A stretch of 64,000 nt of DNA from Bog-756 sp963738545 (GTDB taxonomy: Bacteria; Actinomycetota; Acidimicrobiia; Acidimicrobiales; RAAP-2). Where the stretch lies: NCBI GenBank assembly GCA_963738545.1, contig CAVTXA010000009.1:558001-622000 (forward strand), read 5' to 3'. The notes beneath the pieces are model-generated. The model saw only the letters and a program-made list of their open reading frames with translations. It did no database searches and had not been told where the DNA came from. Positions 56,404 through 64,000 of this stretch are shown here, piece after piece (positions within the stretch are counted from its first letter, which is position 1; the number at the start of each line of letters is the position of its first letter). The position numbers and the translations under genes were made by a program.

Positions 56404-56880
56404 GTGGAGTCGGTGCGGCCGGCAACGGCGGACGACGGACCACGGCTGTCCGTTCTGGCCTCGGAACTGGTGGCGTCGGTCACCGCACTCCGGGGTGGGG
56501 CACGCCTGGTGGCCTCGTCGCTCGACGGCAGGCACGACGTCCCTGTCGATGGCCTCCTCGAGACCCTGCTCGACCGCGATGATGCCCTGGTGCTGGTGGG
56601 TGCACTCGATGACGTCGTCGTCGGATTCGCCGTCAGTACCTACGGCGTGGACACCGGGGGCTCCCGGTGGGGTCGCCTCGATGCGTGCTTCGTCGAGGAG
56701 GAGGCCCGGGCCGTGGGTGTCGGCCGCCTTCTCCTCGAGCGCTCGTTGGCCTGGCTGGCCGACGTGGGGTGTACCGGGGTCGACGGTGCGGCCCTTCCGG
56801 GGGACCGCGGGGCCAAGTCGTTCTTCGAGGCCGCCGGATTCAAGGCCAGGCTCCTGACGATGCACCGGGAGCTCGACTGA
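56404..56880 (+). CDS. GNAT family N-acetyltransferase
   Basis: The 158-residue protein has the GNAT fold: a start VRPATADDGPRLSVLA, the strand VLVGALDDVVVGFAVS, and the acetyl-CoA binding helix EEEARAVGVGRLLLERSLAWLADVG, close to the family R/Q-x-x-G-x-G/A pattern (here AVGVGRLL). The end FFEAAGFKARLLTMHREL is typical. The acceptor is unknown. GGGAGGAGG precedes GTG 56404. Confidence 0.87.
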   Translation: MESVRPATADDGPRLSVLASELVASVTALRGGARLVASSLDGRHDVPVDGLLETLLDRDDALVLVGALDDVVVGFAVSTYGVDTGGSRWGRLDACFVEEEARAVGVGRLLLERSLAWLADVGCTGVDGAALPGDRGAKSFFEAAGFKARLLTMHRELD

Positions 56881-56930
56881 CCGGTCGCCACCCGGGGCGA
56901 CCAACCGATGGACTCAGGCCGTCATGCCGT

Positions 56931-58226
56931 TCATGACCCCCGGCGCCCAGGCGACGACCGGGCCGGCACGGGACGGCGGGGGCCCGGGGGAGGGGGTATG
57001 GGGATGCCCATCAGACGGGCCAGTTCGGGAACGTACCCCGAGGCCTGACGGGCTGCGGTGAGCACCGCTTCGTCGGCACCGTTGGGCAGGCCGGCCGGCT
57101 TGACCGTGCGCCGCACCGGGGACTCCACCACGACCTCGAGCAAGGCAAGCCACTCGGCCGGCGGGGTCTCCGCCGCCATGGCCTCACCGGCCGCACCGGC
57201 CAGGCGAACGGCCAACTCGGAAGAGAGCCTGGCGGCCGGCTCGGGTGGCCGGATGGACGCCCGGACGGCCTCGACGGTCCGGCCGTCGTCCAACGCCGAG
57301 GTGATCCGCTCGACCCACCGCTCGCGCAGCGCCGTGACGCGTTGGTCGAGGGCGGTCCGCAGGGCTGCGGCCATCTCGGTCCCCTCGTCGTCGAGCGTGA
57401 CGGTCGAGGCCGAGGCCACGATGGATCGGAGTTCGCGGAGGGGCACGTCCTTACCGGCGGCCCGGGCCGAGGCGGCACGGTCCTTCCAGGAGGCCAGATT
57501 GATCTTGGGGAGCAGCTGCTCGGCCAGCAACAGCAGCGGGCCCGGGGTGACCTCGGGGCGGTTCTCGGCCCGGGCGCGGCTGTTCTGCTCCTCGATGGCC
57601 TGACGGACGGCGGGAATGCCCCCCTTCAGGAGTTGCTCGGCCACAGGCAGTTGCTCGGGCGGCAGCTCGGCCAGCGCGGCGTTGCGGTAGGTGCTCGAGG
57701 GGGTCGGTCGGCGTGGATTGTCGCGCCCTCCCGACTCTCGACCGCCCGGTCGGGCCGGTCCGGTCCGCTTCCGTCCCCCGCCGTCCTCGGACGGGGTCCC
57801 GGTGCCCTGACGGCCCCGGGACCGGGTGTCGCCCCGCGGCGGCCGGTCCCCACCTTCGGTACGCGGCCGACGATCGGCCGGCCGACGGGCACCGTCACGC
57901 GGTCCCTCTGAACGGTCATCCCGGCGGCGCTTGGACTTGGGGGCCAGGACCACGTTGACGTCGGGACCGCTCTTCGGGGTTCCGAGGACCTCGATGCGCT
58001 CGATGCTGCGGACGTCACCTTTTCCCTTGGGGGGAAGCAGCGCGGTCACCGTCGTGCCGTCGAGGGTGGTCTCGACTTCGGCCCGCAGAACGGAGCCCAC
58101 GCCGGAGCCCTCGGGCACCAGGGATGCCTCGACGGTGCCGCGGGGCTGTTTGGCCCCAGCGGCACGCCACGTCCATGTGGTGTCCCCGGTCTGACTGGTG
58201 AGTTCGACTTCGATGCGATGGGCCAT
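56931..58226 (-). CDS. Unknown protein with OB-like N-terminus and Arg/Gly-rich linker
   Basis: The 431-residue protein falls into three parts. Residues 1-95 are beta-rich (IEVELTSQTGDTTWTWRAAG, VGSVLRAEVETTLDGTTVTALL), which suggests a small OB/TRAM-like barrel. Residues about 97-178 are strongly basic low complexity with repeated RGG/RRP-like runs. Residues 180-431 are helical (LPVAEQLLKGGIPAVRQAI, RWVERITSALDDGRTVEAVRASI). RNA binding is plausible from the first two parts but unproved. The start ATG 58226 follows a TAGCCT at 10 nt. I do not recognise the family. Confidence 0.75.
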   Translation of the reverse strand: MAHRIEVELTSQTGDTTWTWRAAGAKQPRGTVEASLVPEGSGVGSVLRAEVETTLDGTTVTALLPPKGKGDVRSIERIEVLGTPKSGPDVNVVLAPKSKRRRDDRSEGPRDGARRPADRRPRTEGGDRPPRGDTRSRGRQGTGTPSEDGGGRKRTGPARPGGRESGGRDNPRRPTPSSTYRNAALAELPPEQLPVAEQLLKGGIPAVRQAIEEQNSRARAENRPEVTPGPLLLLAEQLLPKINLASWKDRAASARAAGKDVPLRELRSIVASASTVTLDDEGTEMAAALRTALDQRVTALRERWVERITSALDDGRTVEAVRASIRPPEPAARLSSELAVRLAGAAGEAMAAETPPAEWLALLEVVVESPVRRTVKPAGLPNGADEAVLTAARQASGYVPELARLMGIPIPPPPGPRRPVPARSSPGRRGS

Positions 58227-58426
58227 ACCGGGCGACAGGCTACTGCCGTGGACACCACTCGTCGGCACGTTGTCCTCTTCGGACCACTAAGAAGGGGGTA
58301 AGAAGCCCCTGAAATGCACGTTTAGCGGCCCGTGGCCACCCTACGATGGCTCGGTGGAGCAGGCCCGGCGGCGGCCGACGGTGCAGGCGTCAGGTGGCGG
58401 TCGTCCGCCGTTGGAGGAGACAGTCG

Positions 58427-59932
<1,506 letters not shown>

Positions 59933-59996
59933 TGAGGGCGGCACGGGACTGGCCCAAGGTGGACCCACATCGGTGCACGCCGGGGTGGCCGTCACC

Positions 59997-60002
59997 TACC
60001 CT
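59997..60002 (+). promoter_or_regulatory. Leaderless-type -10 box of the nitroreductase gene
   Basis: TACCCT, 6 nt, ATG 60009. Confidence 0.5.
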
Positions 60003-60008
60003 TCGGAG

Positions 60009-60638
60009 ATGGACCGTGCCATGGCCAACGGCGTGAGGGTGGATGACCAAGGCCCGGCTTCGGCGTTGACCGTCGAGGCCCTGGCCGCGCCCCGTGTCGA
60101 GCCGGCCCGCGACGGGTCGCCGCCCGGGGCCGAGGACCTGGCCCGGATCTTGGACGCCGCCACCACGGTGCCCGACCACGGGGGCCTGCGCCCGTGGCGT
60201 TTCGTCGTCATCGGCGGTCCCGGACGGGAGCGTTTCGGGGAGGCGCTGGTCGAGGGGCTGGTGGGCGTCAAAGGTGCGGGGATCCCCGAAGGTGCCCTGT
60301 CCAAGATGCGGGGTAAGGCCTTTGCCGCCCCGTGCGCGGTGATGGTCGTGGCCTCACCCCTGCCGGAGTCGAACGTCCCCGTCTGGGAGCAGGTGGTCTC
60401 GGCATCGTGCACCGGGTACGCCATCGTGCTCGGCGCCACAGCACTCGGTCTGGGTGCGGTGTGGAAGAGCGCCGCGGTCCTCGACACCGAGCCGGTGCGC
60501 ACGTTGTTCGGTGCGGCCGAGCACGAGCAGCTGCTCGGCTGGGTCAATCTGGGCTCGCCGGGTGAGCCGTCGCGCAAGAAGGGCGCCTATGCCTCGGGCG
60601 AGGCTCCCGCACCCCCGGTCACCGTGCTCGGGGCCTAG
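60009..60638 (+). CDS. Nitroreductase family protein (YdjA-like)
   Basis: The 209-residue FMN-dependent oxidoreductase has the YdjA-type pattern ILDAATTVPDHGGLRPWRFVVIGG near residues 50-73 and SCTGYAIVLGATALGLGAVWKS in the second half, ending LLGWVNLGSP. The family reduces nitro compounds or quinones with NAD(P)H; the natural substrate is unknown. ATG 60009 is set by the TACCCT box. Its TAG stop shares the tetranucleotide CTAG with the convergent HAD gene. Confidence 0.87.
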   Translation: MDRAMANGVRVDDQGPASALTVEALAAPRVEPARDGSPPGAEDLARILDAATTVPDHGGLRPWRFVVIGGPGRERFGEALVEGLVGVKGAGIPEGALSKMRGKAFAAPCAVMVVASPLPESNVPVWEQVVSASCTGYAIVLGATALGLGAVWKSAAVLDTEPVRTLFGAAEHEQLLGWVNLGSPGEPSRKKGAYASGEAPAPPVTVLGA

Positions 60639-61333
60639 ACGGGGGAGACCGACCGGGCCGCGGCCCACCCGAAGACCTCGGCCACCGACAGCTCCGAGAG
60701 GGAGCCGACCACCACGTCGGCCCGAGCCAGATCGAGATCCCGGGTCAGGGCATGGGGGACCGCCACCGTATAGAGCCCGGCCGCCACCGCCGCGGCCACG
60801 CCGCGGGGCGAGTCCTCGACGGCCACGGAACGGGTGGGGTCGGCTCCGAGGCGCTGGCAAACCATCCTGTACGAGGTGGGCTCGGGCTTGGCCGGGACGT
60901 CCTCACTCCGGCACACCAGGGCGGCGAACTGGTCCCGGATGCCCAGTCGGGTCAGGTGGCCGTCGACCCACCCGTAGGGCGACGACGACGCCACCCCGAC
61001 CGGGACCCCCAGCGCCTGGGCCCCGGACAGCCACTCAACCACCCCGACCCGGAGCGGCTGGTCGGCCTGGAGCTCGTCCCGACGCAGGCGTCGGCGGTCG
61101 GCCAGGTCAGGGTGGAGGGCTCGGCCCAGACACGTCTCGAGCTCGGTCCACGGGTCGAACACGTCGTCCCCGCCGATGTTGCGCTGCCAGTCAGCGCGGT
61201 CCAGCCGTCGTCCGTGATCGTCCCAGAGCTCGACCCATGAGCGGTAGAGCGGTTCCTCGGTGTCGAGGATGGTGCCGTCGAAATCGAGCACCAGACAGCC
61301 CTGGGGGAGAGGGGTGCGGAGTTCAGGGGACAT
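60635..61333 (-). CDS. HAD family hydrolase, beta-phosphoglucomutase-like
   Basis: The 232-residue protein has motif I LDFDGTILDTEEP, a cap domain, motif II VGVASSSPYGW, motif III lysine in VPAKPEPTSY and motif IV VAVEDSPRGVAAAVAAG. The sequence is close to the subfamily that includes beta-phosphoglucomutase and sugar-phosphate phosphatases. The ATG lies inside the end of the methyltransferase gene (11-nt overlap), so both are co-translated. Confidence 0.88.
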   Translation of the reverse strand: MSPELRTPLPQGCLVLDFDGTILDTEEPLYRSWVELWDDHGRRLDRADWQRNIGGDDVFDPWTELETCLGRALHPDLADRRRLRRDELQADQPLRVGVVEWLSGAQALGVPVGVASSSPYGWVDGHLTRLGIRDQFAALVCRSEDVPAKPEPTSYRMVCQRLGADPTRSVAVEDSPRGVAAAVAAGLYTVAVPHALTRDLDLARADVVVGSLSELSVAEVFGWAAARSVSPV

Positions 61334-62111
61334 GGACGCTGCTGGTCCCGGGTGCGGCAACCAGGCGGAGTGAACCCGTGAACGTCGGCTGCGTGCGTAG
61401 ATGTCCGTGGCGGTCGTCCCAGCGACCGGCATCCAGGTCGGCGGCTAGCGCGGCGACCGCCCGGGCCTCGGCCTCGGGCGGCACGAAGCTCCAGGCCGAC
61501 TGGGACCGTCGGACGGCGGGGTCGAGGAAGGCCTCGGGGCGACCGTAGAAGGCCTCGGTGAAGCCGTCCACGCAGTCGAAGGGAACGGGCACCGGGGTCG
61601 CCGTGGCTCCCGGCCCGAGGGCAGCCACGACGGAGTCGATGGTGGGGTAGCGACGGGACTCGGCGGCGTAGAGCTCGGGACTGTACCCAGCCAGCCAGAG
61701 CAGGTCCAGGGCCGATGGATCGAAGGTCAGCACCACCACCGGCCCCTCCGTGACCCGTCGCATCTCGGCCAGACCGGCAAGGGGGTCGGGCCACTGGTGG
61801 ATCGTCACCGTGGCCATGGAGGCGTCTACGGATCCGTCGGCGATGGGCAGCGCCCCGGCCACGGCCTGGATGGCCAGGCCTGGTGGCCGCCGCTGGGCCA
61901 GCATGGCCGGCGACGGCTCGACGGCGATGACCTTACGGTCATCGGGTTCGTACGAGCCTGCACCCGCCCCCACGTTGAGTACGGTGCGGGCCGGCCCCAG
62001 GGCCGACAGGATCAGTGCGGCGATCCGGGGGTCGGTCTGGCGGCGAACGGCGTAGCCCTCGCCGTAGCGGGAGTAGTCGACATCGCCGGGCGGGCGTTCC
62101 GCTATCCCCAT
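61323..62111 (-). CDS. SAM-dependent methyltransferase, type 11
   Basis: The 262-residue protein has the class I motif I VLNVGAGAGSYEP, motif II VIAVEPSPAML, and a post-II segment GALPIADGSVDASMATVTIHQWPDP typical of Methyltransf_11. The substrate is unknown. It starts 10 nt inside the zinc-ribbon gene upstream and overlaps the HAD gene downstream, giving a tight three-gene unit. Confidence 0.88.
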   Translation of the reverse strand: MGIAERPPGDVDYSRYGEGYAVRRQTDPRIAALILSALGPARTVLNVGAGAGSYEPDDRKVIAVEPSPAMLAQRRPPGLAIQAVAGALPIADGSVDASMATVTIHQWPDPLAGLAEMRRVTEGPVVVLTFDPSALDLLWLAGYSPELYAAESRRYPTIDSVVAALGPGATATPVPVPFDCVDGFTEAFYGRPEAFLDPAVRRSQSAWSFVPPEAEARAVAALAADLDAGRWDDRHGHLRTQPTFTGSLRLVAAPGTSSVHVP

Positions 62112-62350
62112 TGAGCCATGGGTGGCCCGAATCCGGCGTCAGCGGCACAGGCGCCGCACAGGTCCAACCGCCGGGCGCCGGGCCGGTCCGAGGCAGCCAC
62201 CCGACGCCAACCGTAGCGTCGGGCTTCCTCGAGGCAGGCCGACTCCGACCACCGAGGGGACGTCCGAGCCCCACACCGACCGCAGGTCCGGAAGAAGGCG
62301 TCGCCATCGTAGAGATCGTCGAAGTTCAACTCGTCGGGTTCGTAGTCCAT
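62102..62350 (-). CDS. Small zinc-ribbon protein
   Basis: The 82-residue protein has an acidic N-terminus and two cysteine pairs, CGRCGARTS and LCGACAAD, separated by about 40 residues, consistent with one zinc site. It is the first gene of the unit with the methyltransferase and HAD genes. GGAGAG stands 8 nt before the ATG and a TATTCT box 17 nt upstream. Function is unknown. Confidence 0.7.
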   Translation of the reverse strand: MDYEPDELNFDDLYDGDAFFRTCGRCGARTSPRWSESACLEEARRYGWRRVAASDRPGARRLDLCGACAADAGFGPPMAQWG

Positions 62351-62523
62351 GGGGTCTCTCCGCACCGAGAATACCGCTGGACCGCCTGGGCTGAGCCACC
62401 TTTCATTCCGCCGGTCGAGTCGATCGGCGGGCCTAGGATGGCCGAAAGGATCCGCGCGACGCTCCAACCGTTGGCGCGGGCGCCGACACAGCTCGGTGGC
62501 GTCCAAGGGAGGTTCAAAAGACA

Positions 62524-62937
62524 GTGGCTGACATGAACGATTTCAACGCTCAGATCATCGAGGAGTTCCGGGCCAACGGCGGCGTGGTCGGAGGCAACTT
62601 CGAAGGAGCGCCTCTGCTCCTCCTCACGACCACCGGGGCCAAGTCCGGACAACCACGCGTCAGCCCGATGATGTACCGGCCCGAGGACGAACGCATGTTC
62701 GTATTCGCATCCAAGGCCGGTGCGCCCACCAATCCGGACTGGTACTACAACTTGAAAGCCCATCCCGACGTGACGGTCGAGGTGGGGGTGGAGCGCTTCA
62801 CCGCCCGAGCCACCGTGATCACCGGACCGGAGCGGGACCGGATCTATGCGGACCACGCCGCCCAGTATCCGGGGTTCGCCGAGTACCAGGAGAAGACCGA
62901 CCGGGTCATCCCCGTCGTCGAGCTCGAGCGGCTCTGA
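62524..62937 (+). CDS. F420H2-dependent quinone reductase-like (DDN family)
   Basis: The 137-residue split-beta-barrel protein matches deazaflavin-dependent nitroreductases such as mycobacterial Ddn: FNAQIIEEFRANGGVVGG, PLLLLTTTGAKSGQPRVSPMMY, and NPDWYYNLKAHPDVTVEVG. Relatives use F420H2, supplied here by FbiC-dependent synthesis, to reduce quinones or other compounds. GTG 62524 and ATG 62533 are both possible starts; a GGGAGG lies upstream. Confidence 0.9.
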   Translation: MADMNDFNAQIIEEFRANGGVVGGNFEGAPLLLLTTTGAKSGQPRVSPMMYRPEDERMFVFASKAGAPTNPDWYYNLKAHPDVTVEVGVERFTARATVITGPERDRIYADHAAQYPGFAEYQEKTDRVIPVVELERL

Positions 62938-63009
62938 GAATCCGCATCGGTCCGGTCGGACCGGGTGGGACGGGCCGACCCGATCCCTGAGGTGACCTCT
63001 CGGTCCCCC

Positions 63010-63015
63010 TAATAT
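63010..63015 (+). promoter_or_regulatory. Leaderless-type -10 box of the zinc-finger gene
   Basis: TAATAT, 7 nt, GTG 63023. Confidence 0.5.
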
Positions 63016-63022
63016 CGTCACC

Positions 63023-63373
63023 GTGACGAAATCACCCGATACACCCAGGTGCGGCTGGTGCCACCGTCCGTTGCCCCAATTCCCGGGAGCGGGTCGTCCT
63101 CGTCGGTTCTGCAGCGCCGCACACCGGCAACGGGCGTACGAAGCCCGGCGGCGGGCCGACTCGCTGCAGATTCCCGCCGGCCAGGTCATCGTCGCCGAGG
63201 ATGATCTGCGTCGGGTGCACGACCGTCTCTATCTGTTGGAGGCGGCGCTCGAGGACGTGGAGTCCGATTTAGCCGAGAAGACCGGGCCCACGGCGTACCG
63301 GGAGGCGTTCGACCACCTCTATGAGGCGGCAAAAGACCTGGTGGGGATGGTTGTGGAGCCGGTCCGGCAGTAG
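63023..63373 (+). CDS. Small FCS-like zinc-finger protein
   Basis: The 116-residue product starts with CGWCHRPLP, then RPRRFCSAAHRQRAYEARRR, a Cys/His arrangement seen in actinobacterial proteins that resemble FCS or MYM-type fingers. The rest is a coiled helix (DDLRRVHDRLYLLEAALEDVESDL). It may bind DNA or RNA; function is unknown. Confidence 0.75.
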   Translation: MTKSPDTPRCGWCHRPLPQFPGAGRPRRFCSAAHRQRAYEARRRADSLQIPAGQVIVAEDDLRRVHDRLYLLEAALEDVESDLAEKTGPTAYREAFDHLYEAAKDLVGMVVEPVRQ

Positions 63374-63833
63374 GCGCTTGCCTGGGAACCCCTCTCCGAG
63401 CTCCTAGCTACACCGCCGATAATGTATATTATGTCAAGTAACATAGAAGTGCGGGTGGAGGATCCGGGACGCGGGGTCCGAGAACCACTCCCCCTCGAAG
63501 TGGCTCTCGATGGCGATCGGGGTTCCCGATGACCGATGCGCGGGTCGCTGAGTCCGCGTGCGCCGTGGAACGGCGAAGGGACAAGTCGGCCGTCAACTGA
63601 CCGCATGGTCCAAACCTCTGCGATGATCATCCGTCGCGCCCCGGTGGTGAACGAGGGTCGGGACGATGGCCCGGTCGCTCCTCCCCTGGCGACTGGCCGG
63701 CCGGAGAGTGGCTAGGGTGCGACGCCGTTGGTACCTGCGGGCCACACGCGTCGTGAGGGGACGGTCGGCATAGGATGAGAGGGCGTCGCCGGTCGCACCG
63801 GGGGGCGGCGCACCACCGACCGAGGAGGTAGTG
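63374..63833. other. 460-base intergenic region with an AT-rich island
   Basis: No supported gene. It holds an AT-rich patch (63419-63445) with an inverted repeat, a TAGGAT at about 63771-63776 that may be the -10 of the aldolase gene, and GGAGG before its start. Short frames on both strands look like chance. Confidence 0.5.
63430..63445. repeat. TATGT-N6-ACATA inverted repeat in AT-rich island
   Basis: The arms TATGT and ACATA are perfect. The same island contains TTGACA on the minus strand (63432-63437), a consensus -35. Confidence 0.5.
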
Positions 63834-64000
63834 GTGACCGACATTGTGAAGTATCCAGCAGGTGGGGTGTTCGACTCGCCCGAGGAGGATCGGACCTACC
63901 GCAAGCAGCGCCTGGCCGCCGCCTTCCGTCTCTTCTCCAAGTTCGGGTTCGACGAGGGGGTGGCCGGTCACATCACCGCCCGTGATCCCGAGCGGCTCGA
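63834..64000 (+). CDS. Class II aldolase/adducin family protein, N-terminal fragment
   Basis: The frame runs off the window after 55 codons. The visible part has RLAAAFRLFSKFGFDEGVAGHITARDPE, the start of class II aldolases, zinc enzymes for retro-aldol cleavage of phosphorylated or free sugars. The catalytic histidines lie beyond the edge. GGAGG precedes GTG 63834; GTG 63831 is an alternative. Confidence 0.75.
   Translation, partial: MTDIVKYPAGGVFDSPEEDRTYRKQRLAAAFRLFSKFGFDEGVAGHITARDPERL

Noticed and set aside
63449..63532. A 27-codon frame after the AT-rich island.
   Set aside because: The spacing to a -10 box is poor, there is no ribosome site, and the peptide has no distinctive feature.

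Overview
This window is a high-GC, gene-dense bacterial chromosome segment with no rRNA, tRNA, CRISPR array or insertion sequence that I can see. It carries a complete Pup-proteasome locus (arc, dop, pup, prcB, prcA, pafA), the order gcvH / garA-like FHA gene / MerR gene / bifunctional nuclease gene known from mycobacteria, a fused F420 biosynthesis gene (fbiC) and a DUF4193 gene. Together these identify an actinobacterium. No mycolate, sporulation or arabinogalactan genes are present, and the proteasome locus lacks pafBC. I therefore infer a deep-branching actinobacterium, probably of class Acidimicrobiia; that placement is inference.

Layout. 0-4.3 kb: phosphomannomutase C-terminus, gcvH, a GarA-like FHA protein, an FtsR-like MerR regulator, a bifunctional nuclease and a lipoprotein. 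4.3-10.3 kb: a YhdH/AcuI-type reductase divergent from an S9 peptidase, a polytopic membrane protein resembling GT-C glycosyltransferases, and two small membrane proteins. 10.3-10.66 kb: a regulatory non-coding island with two palindromes, a promoter-like element, a possible 23-residue ORF and a GNRA-capped hairpin. 10.66-13.83 kb: thiO-thiS-thiG-thiD on the minus strand. 14.0-20.2 kb: gltBD. 20.5-25.98 kb: small membrane proteins, an aldo/keto reductase, a HAD phosphatase, an NlpC/P60 hydrolase and an acyl-CoA synthetase. 25.98-29.5 kb: LOG-family gene and fbiC. 29.6-36.2 kb: a pentose phosphate operon tkt-tal-gnd-zwf-pgl. 36.3-38.9 kb: FIST protein and bicupin dioxygenase-like gene divergent from a thioesterase. 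39.2-47.8 kb: three small, mostly membrane-associated genes, trmI, ferredoxin and the Pup-proteasome genes. 47.9-54.7 kb: two tandem signal peptidases, tatA/B, tatC, helY and a two-domain ThyX-like protein. 55.2-64 kb: DUF4193, an Arg/Gly-rich protein, HtrA protease, nitroreductase, HAD, methyltransferase, F420-dependent reductase-like gene and a truncated class II aldolase.

A recurring signal ties the window together. At about twenty genes a TANNNT hexamer ends 5-10 nt (most often 6-7 nt) before the start codon, often without a Shine-Dalgarno sequence. This is the arrangement expected for leaderless transcription. I used it to choose several start codons. Genes inside operons instead use ATGA/GTGA overlaps or Shine-Dalgarno sites.

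The genes are mostly housekeeping: C1/glycine and glutamate metabolism, thiamine, pentose phosphate pathway, protein quality control, secretion and cofactor F420. The most unusual observations are the composite ThyX-like protein with complementary half-motifs, the duplicated start region of pup, the non-coding island at 10.4 kb, and the tandem palindromes at 23.9 kb.
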